Source: Dryocosmus kuriphilus (lineage: Eukaryota; Arthropoda; Insecta; Hymenoptera; Cynipidae). Taken from it: a stretch of 64,000 bases of DNA. The notes under the pieces are model-generated. The model did not search any database. It was not told the origin of the DNA and worked only from the letters and a program-made list of their open reading frames with translations. Positions 48,501 through 57,663 of this stretch are shown one piece after another (positions within the stretch are counted from its first letter, which is position 1; each line of letters begins with the position of its first letter). Where the stretch lies: contig CM076191.1 in NCBI GenBank assembly GCA_038277395.1, positions 180,652,552-180,716,551 on the forward strand. The letters are read 5' to 3'. Made by a program: the position numbers and the translations under genes.

Positions 48501-49059
48501 AAGAATTAAAAAAATTTCAAGGAATTCCACAAGATTTAAAGGTTTTTTAATATTTTAAGAGATTTTAAAAAATATAAAATTTAAGGGAATTTCAAAGATT
48601 TTAGGGAAATATGTAGGAATACTAGGGTATTTTCTTTTAATACTTAAGAATATTTCGGAATACTTCAGTATACATAGGAATATTTCGGAATACTTAGGAA
48701 TATCTGGAATACTTAGGAATATCTGGGAATAAATAGGAATATTGACGGAGACATGGGAATACTTCGTGAGTGTACGAGGAATACTCGACTCGTCGACCCC
48801 TCGGGAGATTTCCTTACAAGTATCCACCAGACTTCACGTGTTGTCAACCCCTTGTTTTATCCCTCAAATTATACTTACATCTATTCATATATGCCTCAAT
48901 GTTTTTCATGCGTTTCACGCTAGGATGATCACAGTCAGCTACAAGGGCCTGTACGGTGTCCAATAAGCAGTCAATATTTGTATTGCTACGAGGATCTTTT
49001 ATACGCTCTTCGAGTACACGAAGGCGCTTGGACCTGTCTTCATCCCGCACCGCCTCCAT
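30342..49059 (-). CDS. Rok: Rho-associated coiled-coil protein kinase (ROCK/Rok), ten coding exons
   Basis: Spliced product of about 1,348 residues from ATG at 49059 to TAG at 30342-30344. Ser/Thr AGC kinase: Gly loop IGRGAFGEV (84-92), ATP Lys107, HRD at 198-200, DFG at 218-220, then GTPDYISPEVL. A long coiled coil (about 400-1060) includes the Rho-binding stretch in exon 7. A C-terminal PH domain is split by a C1 zinc domain (HEFISISYHMPTACEVC..). ROCK is the effector of Rho-GTP that phosphorylates myosin light chain and its phosphatase. Exons: 48879-49059, 43738-43898, 40399-40737, 39193-40329, 38803-39103, 38169-38589, 37119-37760, 36631-37041, 36331-36556, 30342-30568. Every junction has a GT donor and AG acceptor. 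Exon 6 lacks one base. Large introns (5.8, 5.0 and 3.0 kb) are full of repeats. Confidence 0.96.
30687..32685. repeat. Degenerate 'gaaatcctttgaaatc' array with element-like ends
   Basis: About 1.6 kb (30950-32590) consists of imperfect 8-20 bp units around 'ccttgaaatcctttgaaat' with no fixed period. The left edge CAGGATGGCCACT and the right edge (minus strand) AAGGTGGTCAGT, plus 'ctgacttttctctgac' and 'ccctgacttttacctga' blocks, look like inverted ends of one non-autonomous element. It lies in the last ROCK intron. Not coding and not CRISPR. Confidence 0.6.
32686..33259. other. ROCK intron, A+T-rich
   Basis: Poly-A/T-rich sequence; nothing recognised. Confidence 0.4.
33260..33497 (-). mobile_element. 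tRNA-derived SINE
   Basis: On the minus strand a pol III A box TGGCTTAGGTGATAG (33472-33486) is followed about 30 nt later by a B box GGTTCGGAACCC (33431-33442), tRNA spacing. A non-tRNA body then runs to about 33260. The acceptor strands do not pair, so it is not a tRNA gene. It sits in the ROCK intron in the sense orientation. Confidence 0.6.
33498..34104. other. ROCK intron, A+T-rich
   Basis: Nothing recognised. Confidence 0.4.
34105..35669. mobile_element. Foldback element, family F copy 2
   Basis: Terminus GACCGAATC at 34105 is mirrored by GATTCGGTC at 35661-35669. The arms (34105-34560, 35210-35669) share 'tgttggggacgaaatat', 'ggaaattagtcgac', 'agttttatgtgggct' and 'aattcaacaaaaa' blocks in opposite orientation. 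They match copy 1 at 24.1-26.1 kb. The interior is A+T-rich without genes. Confidence 0.75.
35670..36330. repeat. ROCK intron with a 'CAGGGTG' terminus repeat
   Basis: 35945-36066 has 'aaaattcccggtcaacg', 'attccctgtcatttcctgg' and ends 'ggccaccctg', i.e. CAGGGTGGCC on the minus strand, the same family as at 2290-2423. The remainder is A+T-rich. Confidence 0.5.
36331..36556 (-). CDS. Rok: ROCK exon 9 (PH insert and first half of C1)
   Basis: Acceptor TTAATTTTCAG. Encodes LLYAGEGEARRPGDE, then LKGHEFISISYHMPTACEVC and ALECR plus one base. It carries the first Cys/His ligands of the C1 zinc domain. Donor GTAAGT. Confidence 0.94.
36631..37041 (-). CDS. Rok: ROCK exon 8 (end of coil, first part of PH domain)
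   Basis: Acceptor TTTCTTTAG. Encodes AQLVEENQSKLRLQMELDSK, then the PH start MRLEGWLNVPNKQNIKKHGW and RADAKDIPRIFQ. Donor GTACTT. 137 codons. Confidence 0.94.
37119..37760 (-). CDS. Rok: ROCK exon 7 (coiled coil and Rho-binding region)
   Basis: Acceptor TCCTTTACAG. Begins TLYKTQTQELREELDEK and ends AAKWQKDLQDLQ at donor GTGAGT. It contains the LLKQTAVNKLAEIMNRKD stretch of the Rho-binding region. 214 codons, phase 0. Confidence 0.95.
37965..38045. repeat. Short perfect-type hairpin in ROCK intron 6
   Basis: 'actaacgtttcggtgttcat' (37980-37999) pairs with 'atgaacactgaaacgttagt' (38011-38030) around a 9-bp loop with one mismatch, and the stem extends weakly outward. It is probably a very small MITE or a transcribed hairpin. 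Confidence 0.6.
38169..38589 (-). CDS. Rok: ROCK exon 6 (coiled coil, one base missing)
   Basis: Acceptor CACCAACAG. Opens ALQAKLNEE, then loses frame in a GA-rich run at about 38552-38570; the other frame resumes as ESLAQEKERQTSMLSVDYRQ and runs to AEAYFS at donor GTGAGA. The exon is 421 nt; 422 are needed for the phase-0 start of exon 7, so exactly one base is missing. Confidence 0.9.
38803..39103 (-). CDS. Rok: ROCK exon 5 (coiled coil)
   Basis: Acceptor TTTAATTACAG. Begins GQLSKEKSSRSQASSL and continues as heptad coiled coil to EANLEVVK plus one base. Donor GTGAAT. 301 nt. Confidence 0.93.
39193..40329 (-). CDS. Rok: ROCK exon 4 (kinase C-lobe, tail, start of coiled coil)
   Basis: Encodes DGLVRSDTAVGTPDYISPEV, the APE-equivalent region, the DWWSVGVFLYEML helix, the AGC C-terminal tail with FSGNHLPFIGFTYS, and the first coiled coil from about residue 425. 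Donor GTAAGG. 379 codons, phase 0. Confidence 0.95.
40399..40737 (-). CDS. Rok: ROCK exon 3 (kinase core)
   Basis: Acceptor TTCCACAG. Encodes IKRSDSAFFWEERDIM, the hinge MDYMPGGDLVNLM, catalytic HRDVKPDN and DFGTCMRMDT. Donor GTGAGT. 113 codons, phase 0 at both ends. Confidence 0.96.
40738..42759. repeat. ROCK intron 2, left half: two 'CAGGG' termini and a degenerate array
   Basis: CAGGGTATCTACC at 40784 and CAGGGTGTCTGC at 42006 both point rightward. 41090-41370 holds imperfect units such as 'attaccgaaaaaa' and 'cctgaaatttcaaa'. No genes. Confidence 0.45.
42760..43135 (-). repeat. Degenerate 'ttgaaaattcaac' array
   Basis: Imperfect units around 'gttgaaaattcatcttttt', the reverse orientation of the array at 17100-17910. 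Confidence 0.65.
43136..43485 (+). repeat. Family D fragment (head) in ROCK intron 2
   Basis: Begins 'ttacattctcatcagagaa' and keeps the GTCTGTCTGTCTG and TCGTCGTTGTTGTC stretch, 'cgataactttcgaagg', 'atcggattggagtgcgc' and 'cattttccggctaaacta'. It ends before the tail. Confidence 0.75.
43738..43898 (-). CDS. Rok: ROCK exon 2 (kinase N-lobe)
   Basis: Acceptor CTTGCAG. Completes Tyr61, then DAVAQDIYKMRMRTDDF, the glycine loop and YAMKLLSKFEM with the ATP-binding Lys. Donor GTGAGT. Exons 1 and 2 sum to 342 nt, so the next junction is in phase 0. Confidence 0.95.
43899..44474. other. ROCK intron 1, A+T-rich
   Basis: Nothing recognised apart from a few 'cttcaggagattt' units related to the array at 46128. 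Confidence 0.4.
44475..46098. mobile_element. Foldback element, family H, built of about 141-bp tandem units
   Basis: Ends 'tgacgcatagtgggatg' and its mirror 'catcccactgtgtgacgta'. The left arm (44475-45450) contains about four tandem copies, period near 141 bp, each with 'ttttttattaatttta', 'agtgtggacatttaaag' and 'cctaattttcctcaaa' (anchors about 44853, 44995, 45138, 45278, 45420). The right arm (45457-46098) carries fewer copies in reverse. Tandem units in inverted arms are the structure of classical Foldback elements. It lies in ROCK intron 1. Confidence 0.8.
46128..48600. repeat. Degenerate 'ggatttcaagggattt' array, 2.5 kb
   Basis: Imperfect units such as 'aaggatttcaagggatttt' and 'aagattttaaagg' dominate. 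There is a looser higher-order repeat of roughly 700 bp (for example 'ttttacaagg.atttcaaagga' near 46540, 47270 and 47875). It is the reverse-complement composition of the array at 30950-32590. Confidence 0.75.
48601..48760. repeat. Short 'ggaatacttaggaatat' array
   Basis: About eight imperfect 11-22 bp units of 'aggaatatttcggaatact' type directly abut the previous array and end about 120 bp before ROCK exon 1. Confidence 0.7.
48879..49059 (-). CDS. Rok: ROCK exon 1
   Basis: Begins MEAVRDEDRSKRLRVLEERI and ends in NIEAYMNR plus one base at donor GTAAGT. It has the N-terminal dimerisation region typical of ROCK. A preceding 5' UTR exon with a TTGCAG acceptor is likely at 49060-49204. Confidence 0.93.
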
Positions 49060-49204
49060 GATATCAATTTAAAAGCTGCTGCTACACAGTCTTTATCGTG
49101 TCCTCTTGCTCTTTGGTCATTAAAGCGAAAATTGGTTCATCCTTGATTAAACACAGCATACTTATGACAGTGCCCCTAGTACTAGCGAAAATTCCATTTT
49201 TATT
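49060..49204 (-). other. Probable ROCK 5' UTR exon portion
   Basis: A TTGTTGCAG acceptor ends at 49205, and the segment is continuous with the coding start. Its in-frame ATGs are short and closed. Inferred from splice signals only. Confidence 0.4.
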
Positions 49205-50057
49205 CTGCAACAAAGCAAATCATTTGCAATCAAATATAAAAGATGTACATACTAGCAAGTGTATTATTAAGAAATAAACACTCTAATTCAGTGAATATGT
49301 GAAATCACTGACGTTAAAAAATTGCACCATCACTGGCAAAACTATGTAGTATTTTTTTCTTTAAAGAAAACGCAGTCTATCATCTAAGGAATTGGTAGCT
49401 CATGAAAAATTGAAGGCAAGGTAAACATGAAAAAGGAGATTAGAGAGAACTGCGAGCAGAAAGAGAAGGTAATTAAGTTGCATAGGAAACTAAGACTTCA
49501 CAAATAAACCACCTGGAAAAACAAATTCGGAGCTGGGCAGGGCCCGAAAGCTTTGTGTTCCCCGTTTCTACAAAGGCGAGTCTCCACTCGCAATCACAAT
49601 CCAACTAACCGCATTGCTCAAGAAAATGTGAAACCCCACTATTTTGAGCTGAAGCAATTTGTATACAAAGGACAAAACATTTATTCCTGACAGATCGAAC
49701 GGCTATATGACTTATGACTATATAGGTGGGTCCAACGGCAGGTGCCCCTGAAACGCGTTTCGCTTTCTGCGAATAATTCAGACTCTTCAATCCACTAACG
49801 AAATAATTCACTTTCACGTACCCACTGTTCCTCCAATTGTACCTATATAGAAGTACCTATTGTACTCTGTTAATTCGATAAAAGCACGATAAAAAAAGCA
49901 CACAAATAAAGCTGAGATTGCTCACACTCACAGCTGAGCCGTACATAGTTTTCGCAAAAAGCTGGAAAAAAATCTAACGATATATAGATTTTGAGGCTTT
50001 AAAGCCCTCAAATACGTACAGTTTTAAATACAAGCTGTCTGGAATCAGAAACACTTT
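49205..50057. promoter_or_regulatory. ROCK upstream region
   Basis: Sequence of higher complexity (49370-50035) upstream of ROCK and free of obvious repeats. It should hold the first non-coding exon and promoter. No specific core element was identified. Confidence 0.3.
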
Positions 50058-51027
50058 GCGCATGCACCGTATCACCAACGGGATTGGTTACAACTGGCGC
50101 GCTTATTTGAATTAGGGAAATATTCAAATACAATACAATGTTTATAATAAATCATGATGGGAAAATGCATAAAAATTATTTTCTTAATCCTAAAATAGAA
50201 TTTAAGAGTGGTAATTGTTATAAACAATTGTTATAAACAAATGTTATAAATGCACTTATTTGACTTTTTTATGGATACAGAGCTCGAAAATGCTCAATCC
50301 TAAAAAAAAACAGGGGAATAGAAGGGAACACACCCTGAAAATAGTACATAATCCATGAGACGAAATAGTAACTTCTAGTAACTTCAAAAAAAAATGCAAC
50401 TTTTAAGAAACCACATATAAAAAAAAGTAAACCATCCTGTGAATAGAAGATTTTTCTTTTCTGTAGAATAATTTCTTTTCAACTCAAGAATAATATTTGA
50501 ACAATATTTATTGTAAATCAATAAAAATTATCATTGTTATACATAATTGTTTTAAATAAATGCACTTATTTGGCATTTTTTTACCTCAACATTTTCTTAT
50601 CTGCGGAATCATTTCTTTATCTCAAGAATAATATTTTTACACAATAGATTTTCATCCAATAACAATTTTCACCTTTCTCAACAATTTGTGTAAACAAATG
50701 CACTTATTTTGCATTTTAAAATAGAAAACTTTTCTGCTGAATCATTTCCAAAAATAATATCTTGATCAAATACATGTCTATTTAAAAAAACTGTAATTGT
50801 TATAAACAGATGCATTTATTTGGCTTTTTTATAGAAAGAACATTTTTCGTTTCAGTGGAATAATTTTTTTTCATCGCAAGCATAATACTTGGAGACAAAA
50901 GATTGTAATTCAACAAAAATTGTCATTGCTATAAATAATTAACCATAGATTGTCATCCGACAGCAATTTTCATCCATAGTAACAATTCTTATATACAAAT
51001 CCACTTATTTGGCTTTTTCATAGATAG

Positions 51028-52428
51028 GACATTTTTACATTCTCATCAGAGAAGGTATTAGATTTATGTAAAATTTGAGTTTCGCGGATTTCATGAAATC
51101 TCCACGTTTTGAGACCTCCTGAATCCGAAAAAATGGTTTTTACGACGGTGTCTGTCTGTCTGTTGTCGTCGTTGTCGTTGTTGTCGTCGTTGTCGGAGTC
51201 TGTTCCCACGATAACTTTCGAAGGACTAATCGGATTGGAGTGCGCTTTAGTACACTTCTTTACGGGGTAAAAAGAAAGGACGAGTTCATTAACCAGCGGT
51301 TTTTGAAGAACGGTTATGGTTTTCCCCATCAAAAACGGTTTTCACAAAATCAAAAAATCCATTTTCCGGCTAAACTATGAGAGATACAAAAAAAATGTAC
51401 AAAAGTAAAATTGTTCATCTTAAAAAAATCTACAAATTTTGTCTTAACCATTTTTCGATAAAATGAACGGTTTTTGATTTAATCAATAAAACGCTATTAA
51501 AATTTAAAAACTCTGGTTTCCCGCCAAAATATTCAAAATTGAAAAAAGTGGCAAGGAACAAAGTTGTTCAATTTAAAACGGTCTACAAATTTTGTTTTAA
51601 CCATTTTTTGATAAAATGCACGGTTTTTGTCTTAATTGATAAAACGTTATTAAAAATAAAAAATGTCAAATTTCCCGCCAAACTATGGAAATACGGAAAA
51701 ATAATAATAAACAATGTTATTCGTCTCAAAAATGTCTACAAATTTGCTCTCTATCATTTTTTTTATCAGACGCGTAGTTTTTGAGTTATTCGTGAAATAT
51801 GTTATGAAATATAAAGAAAACCACTTTTCAGCAAAACTGTGCAAGATATGAGAAAATATTAACAAGCAGAATTGTTCACCTTGGAAAGAGCTACAAAATT
51901 TATTCGTTAAGACTCATCGTTTTACTTTTAAGAATCGAAATCCTCTATTGTGAAAATTTGGAAAATCACTAAAAAACTTTACCAATCTACAATGTGTTTT
52001 AAAAAATGTAATTATCGAGCGCGAAGCGCGAGTGTCATGATGAGAATGTATTCCTTAAGGGCGATAGAGCCTTAAGTAAAATAATTTCTTTTGGAATTTT
52101 TAATTTAAAGGTTTATACGATCCATAAACACCGAACACGTAGCGCGAGGTGAATAATCTATCGAGCGTGAAGCGCGAGTGTCAACAGACGCGCACCCTAG
52201 GCGCGCTCATACTTTGCGCGAAGCGCGCGATGAGAATGTGCCCACGAAGCGGGCAGATTTTTAATTTAAAGGTTTATACGATCCATAAACACCGAGCGCG
52301 TAGCGCGAGGTGAATAATCTATCGAGCGTGAAGCGCGAGTGCCAACAGACGCGCACCCTAGGCGCGCTCATACTTTGCGCGAAGCGCACGATGAGAATGT
52401 GTCCGCGAAGCGGGCAGATTTTTTTCTG
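51028..52428 (+). repeat. Family D repeat, long copy 2
   Basis: Same order and orientation as 15245-16737: head 'ttacattctcatcagagaa', simple GTC/GTT stretch, 'cattttccggctaaacta', three 'tctacaaattttgt' units, 'ccttaagggcgatagagcc', then GC-rich hairpin modules and 'gcgggcagattttt'. It lacks the family B fragment of copy 1. Confidence 0.8.
52097..52418 (+). repeat. Two tandem 161-bp units with GC hairpins
   Basis: Units 52097-52257 and 52258-52418 differ at only a few positions. Each contains GAGCGTGAAGCGCGAG, 'gcgcaccctaggcgcgc', TTTGCGCGAAGCGC and CCGCGAAGCGGGCAG (first unit: CCACGAAGCGGG). Confidence 0.85.
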
Positions 52429-52579
52429 TGGAATAATTTCTTTTTATCTCAAGAATAATATTTGTACCAAAAAAATTGCAATTCAATAACAGTTCAATAT
52501 CAATCCATTCTGTTTGAAATATTTTTTATCAGCTGAGAAAAAATGATTACATAAAAAATATAAATGTTCAATCTTTTTT

Positions 52580-52583
<4 letters not shown>

Positions 52584-52611
<28 letters not shown>

Positions 52612-52612
52612 C
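52584..52612. repeat. (TA)n microsatellite
   Basis: Uninterrupted TA tract immediately left of the 188-bp duplication. Confidence 0.9.
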
Positions 52613-52796
52613 GCATTTAAAAATGTTTAGGAAGTAAGGGTAACACGTTAATTTTGACTGGTAACTTGTCAAACACTGGCATTGAAGAATAGTCATATTC
52701 TTTATTCAACATTTTCAAATTCATTTTCTACGCGTTTAATTGAAATTAAATTTTTTTCTACAATTGTATTTCTTTAATACCAAACATATAATTTTT
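52609..52796 (+). repeat. 188-bp direct duplication, copy 1
   Basis: Identical to 57306-57493 except for two bases and without indels. It contains the hAT-like end 'gtaacttgtcaaacactg' plus about 110 bp of what looks like flanking DNA. Confidence 0.9.
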
Positions 52797-53302
52797 TATA
52801 ATAATTGTTTATAAAATTGAACATTGTTGTTAAATAGCAATCAACTGTGTTAAAAGATTATTCTTGAGATGAAAATAAATGATTCCGTAGGAGGGAATAA
52901 TGTTCTATATATAAAAATTCCAAATAAGTGTGTTATCGTTTATAAAAATAGTTTATAAAATAACAATTATTATCGCTCAATGTTATATCTTAATTAACCA
53001 ATACCTAATTCCAGATAATTTAACAACGAAATCAGTCCAAAAATGCATTCAATTACCTTAAATAAGAAAATACCAGCTTTATCCATTAATTTGTTTAAAA
53101 ACATTCAAGAAATGAAGGGACTTTATCTAAAATACAAATTTCCATTCAGCCTATCACTCTGAAACTCTATTTTTGGATTAAACGAATACTTTTTAAATAT
53201 TTTTCCACCATGATGAATTATAAACATTGAATTTGAATATTTTTATAATTTAAATAAGCGCGCCAATGGTCACCAATCCAGCTTCTGACGCGACGCATGC
53301 GC

Positions 53303-53822
53303 AGTGCGATCGTACACGAGAAAAGTCTGAAGTGCGATTATCGAGGGAATTCAAATGGAAATTTTTTAAAAAAGTTGTATAATTTATTTTTTAATAACAA
53401 ACATGGAAACTGAGCTTGTATCAGTCCATAGATTGTGTTTGCTAATTTTTTAGAGTTCTTTCCGTTAAATTGATCTCTTCTCATGCGATTTTTGCTTTAA
53501 CACGATTCGACGAGTTAGTGCAAATCAGGAACGAAGCAAGGCAATAAGGATCCCCATTCCGATTAATCACAAAAAGCGACCCAAAATTATTTCAATTTTT
53601 TATTTTTAAAAAATTTAACTTCTTAATTTTACATAAAAAGCAAATGCACAAAATAATATTTTTCGATATTTTACCCATTTTACCGCTTACTTGTAGGTTA
53701 TGTATATGTCGTTCATAAAAATTGCTCTGTTCCATAATAACAGAAGTGATGCTTGTATAATATGCTGCTGTCAATTACTTAATTTGCTCAAATTTGCATA
53801 TTTTGAAATTTACTTGAATTAA
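53303..53822. promoter_or_regulatory. Candidate promoter region of the BTB gene
   Basis: Non-repetitive sequence downstream of foldback E and upstream of the candidate first exon. No core promoter motif is firmly identified. Confidence 0.25.
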
Positions 53823-53966
53823 ATGATGAAGCAAAAATGTTGCACGATTTTTTTTTTGTTGCGAAAAATGGTCAGTCAACGACTCCTGACAGTGATGACG
53901 TCCCACCTATTCCTGGAAAACCGAGGATGTCAAGATGGCGATTGCGAAGCGTTGTGTGTACACAAG
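53823..53966 (+). CDS. Candidate first coding exon of the BTB gene
   Basis: ATG at 53823 starts 48 open codons ending GDCEALCVHK at a GTAACA donor, in phase 0, which would join in frame to PDKRSPKK at 57664. The peptide has no recognised domain, so support is only frame, splice signal and position. An alternative is that this is 5' UTR and translation starts at ATG 57688. Confidence 0.22.
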
Positions 53967-54509
53967 GTAACACAAGTTTCATTTGTTTTTGACAGCTCGC
54001 ACGTTTCTGCTGTTTGCGCTTACTTGGAAGTGAAAAAAGTGGAAAACTTGGCACTGTATGATAAAAATTCACGTTTTTCTGTAAAAACCCACAGTGAAAA
54101 TTTACCGCGCGTCTTTTAATAATCAAGGCGAACTATTCCTCGAATCTTTTTTCGACAACTGTGTTGTTTATGTCAAACTCCGTGGATCGACGTATTTATA
54201 GAAGCAGCACGAGGAATGAAAATAGACACGTCCATCAAGTAACCACGTCACAGACCTAAACGCTTATATGCTTTTTCTCTGCGAAACATATATTTTGTAA
54301 TAATCCTGTAGTAATCATTCAATACGGATAACAACACGGACCTACCTCTGAGGGACGTAAGTATATATTTTTTTTCAGAACTTTTCCCCAAATGAAATAT
54401 ATAGATATATTTTTTGAAGCTGATTAGCAAAGTCCTCTCTAATCCGATAATTATAGGCGTTACGTATATTTTTGTATTATTTGTAGAAATAGATTAAAGT
54501 TAAAGAGTA
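53967..54509. other. Nothing recognised
   Basis: Probable intron or flank of the BTB gene. Confidence 0.35.
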
Positions 54510-57384
54510 CTTAACAGTCTTTATATTGACAGTAACGCGTTACTGGGAAACGTTATATTTTTTCAGTAACTAGCGGTAACGCTTTACTTAGTTTGAAAAG
54601 TAACGTTAACGCGTTACAATTTTTGGGTAGTGGTAAAGTAACGTACTTACTCTGCGTTATATTATGCAATTTTTATTGGCATTTATATTACTATGGAATT
54701 TTTTAAATAAGAATCTTACATTCAGAGACTAAAAAAAAAAATACTTTTTGTTAAAAATTATCATTATTTGAATAATTCTCGATAGAAAATTTGTTTACCA
54801 TTTTTATTTAAATTAAAAAAAAATGTCTATGAAGCTTAGATAGTACTTGCAAATTCCAAATCAATATCAATGGGAAAATAGAGAAAATATTGAAATGTGT
54901 GATTAGAAAAAACGGTTTCCAAGCCTATTTTCGTGAGGGATATTATACCCCATATATGGAATATATTTTTTGTCGTTTTCGCCGATTGAAAAAAAAAATT
55001 AACTAAAGCAAGATACAAACTTTATTTTTTTCCGTGACATACGCACTGGTTCGATTATTGTTCGGCATAGTTTTTCTCTATTTTCGAGAAAAATCGAAAA
55101 AGAGTGAAGATAGTCAAATAATTTCTTTTTATATTTTTTAATATCAGTGGATATTTTTAATTTTACTTACTAACGGACTCCATGAAAAAAATAAATCACC
55201 ATTTTCTACCCTTAAAAATTTTGTACTTTTCTGTACTTTTCTACTCTCTTTTTAAAATGAAAGGGAGGATGTTTTTTCTCAATTTTTTTCGGAAGTGGAA
55301 GAGGGGTATATTTTTAAAAATATTTTTCATTAACTTGGTAGGAAGAAAATATTTTTTTTTTAATTGGCAGTAATTTTGTTATTTTTAAAGCTGAAGAATA
55401 AACTTTATCAGTTAAGTATAAAACTTTTAATGAAGGAATTGATATTATGATCAAAATATAAACTGAAAAGATTGTTCAAATAAATTAAATTATTTGATTT
55501 TGTAATCCAATATTAATAAATCGATTTGATATAATTTTGTGTTAAATGGGGTCAGATTTCTTATTTTGTACGTTTGGCTGAAGATGAAGGAAGGAATTTT
55601 TAATTTTCTATTTTTTGTAAAGATTTCGTTTGAAATGTTAAATTTATAAAATTTTCATGTTCATTCTGCAGTTTCGTATACCTTCAATCTTAATCTTAAA
55701 ACAATTTTATTTTCAAGGCGTCAAATTTAAAATTGTTTAAATTCGGAAGAGTTTCAAGCGTAATGAGCTTAGATTTTTTTATTTTAACGCATGGGAAAGA
55801 ATTTTGCAAGCAAATTGTGTTGAATGGAGGCAAAATTTCTGTTTTAAAAATTTTTATTGATTTAGAAAGGAGGAAATTTCGGTTCTTAATTTTTTTCTGA
55901 ATTATAAGAAAGTGTTTTAAACATTTTTATTCAGTTTAATGGGGAAAAATTTTGTATTTTTAACATTTTGCTTAGGATAAAAAAGGGGGCTTTTTTTCTG
56001 AATATTGAAAGAGAGACATGTTTTATATTTTTTTTTATATTTTTATTCAGTTAGAAGAGAGGCAATTTTGGTTTTTATGTTTTTATGTTTTTTTTTTTTA
56101 ATTAGAAGAGAGCATTTTCTTACTTTAAAGTTTTGATTAATATTTTAATGGAGTTAAAGGGGGAAGTTTTTATTTTTAACATTTATCTCAAAATGAAAGG
56201 GAGGAATTTTTTATTTATAAAATTGACCGGGGAATCCGAATTTCGTGATCGAAGAAAAAATGTTAAATTTGATTTTAAAAGAAAAACTAGTTTTCCTGAA
56301 ATTTGTAATAATAAACAAAATCTACCCAATTAGGGTTTTTGAGGGTTGGAAAAAGTGTAATATTTTTCGTGGAGTCCATTAGTAAGTGAAATTAAAAATG
56401 CCCACTGATTTTTAAAAATATACGAAAAAAAATTTTGATAATTTTTTTCATTCCTTTTTTTGATTTTTCCCGAACAGGGTTGGTTCAGGAAGAAAATTTA
56501 ATACCTTGAAAAAATCTATGTCATAGAGATCAACTTTTGTTTAAACACTTTCAATAAAATCAATAATTTATAAGCAAATAAAAAGAATCATGGTTTTTAT
56601 TTCCTTTTAAGTCTTATTTGTTTTGAAAAACTGTTTTTCTTGTTAAATGAAATATTATTCCATAATTAATAAATTGAAAAGCAATATTTTTCCTGAACAA
56701 ATTTTTAAAAATAATTTGAAAAAATTAATTGCTTAAATTACGCAAACACCCACTGTTTTAAAATATTTTTTTGTTGAAAGAGGACTCTTTAGGGTATGAA
56801 AAATACATAAAAAATCAAATCAGGCAATTTTGAGAAGTTAGATTTTGAAATTTAACTTAAAAACCATTTAAAAACGTAAAAAGAACAAGCATGAAGACCT
56901 TATTGAAAGTGGTTGAGACCATGAAATTCGACTTCCCCGGTCAATTTTACATAAAAGTGTATAGTTTAACCTAATTTCAAGAAAACTAAGCTAAGAGCAG
57001 TACAACTTACTGTGAAAACCTTTTTGAAAATCATTCTTTACAAAAAATATTAAAAATCGAAAAAAAAATTTCTTTTTATATGTGTAACAAGCTGTTGTTG
57101 AAGTTTTTAAAAAGATCAGTGAGATCAATGTTCGTCTTTATTGAACCCGGCATGGAGTTTCCCAAAACAAACTGTCTGAACTTTTGGGAATTTAAAATGA
57201 TGTATTAAAAATTGTTAAAAAGAGTAACGTCAAGGTAGCGCGTTATTTTTTTCAGGAACGGTTACTGTAACGCATTACTGATTTCAAAAAGTAACGGTAA
57301 GACGGTATCGCATTTAAAAATTTTTAGGAAGTAAGGGTAACACGTTAATTTTGACTGGTAACTTGTCAAACACTGGCATTGAAG
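54510..57384. mobile_element. hAT-like remnants (TAACGCGTTAC) flanking a foldback segment
   Basis: 54520-54660 and 57215-57384 are similar in direct orientation, rich in 'gtaacgcgttac'-like motifs with 'cgttat.ttttttcag'. The right one ends 'caaacactg', i.e. CAGTGTTTG on the minus strand, a plausible hAT end. Between them an inverted pair (55130-55192 and 56362-56424, core 'acttactaacggactccat') brackets A+T-rich imperfect repeats with 'gaaagggagg' blocks (55240-56240). Confidence 0.5.
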
Positions 57385-57493
57385 AATAGTCATACTCTTT
57401 ATTCAACATTTTCAAATTCATTTTCTACGCGTTTAATTGAAATTAAATTTTTTTCTACAATTGTATTTCTTTAATACCAAACATATAATTTTT
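57306..57493 (+). repeat. 188-bp direct duplication, copy 2
   Basis: Partner of 52609-52796 (two mismatches). It ends about 170 bp before the BTB exon. Confidence 0.9.
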
Positions 57494-57663
57494 CCACTTT
57501 TTTAAAAACAAATTTTGTTTTCCCTTGACTTAATATTTTTCCCCCGTTTCTTTTTGAAATTTGTAAATTTTAAACAAATGAAACACACATCTTAATAGTT
57601 GAGTTATAATTTTGGAAGGAAATAAATATATTTTTTAAATTGAAAGCATTTTGTATTTTTCAG

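Larger units (their letters stand above)
50058..53302. mobile_element. Foldback element, family E, between ROCK and BTB promoters
   Basis: The ends mirror each other: GCGCATGC, then 'gattggtta', 'tggcgcgcttattt', 'aatattcaaatacaat' and 'tcatgatgg' inward from 50058, with the complement ending at 53302. The arms contain imperfect repeats of 'ataaacaaatgcacttattt' and 'ctcaagaataatattt' (50200-51020, 52430-53000). Family D copy 2 is nested at 51028-52428. No protein is encoded. Confidence 0.7.
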
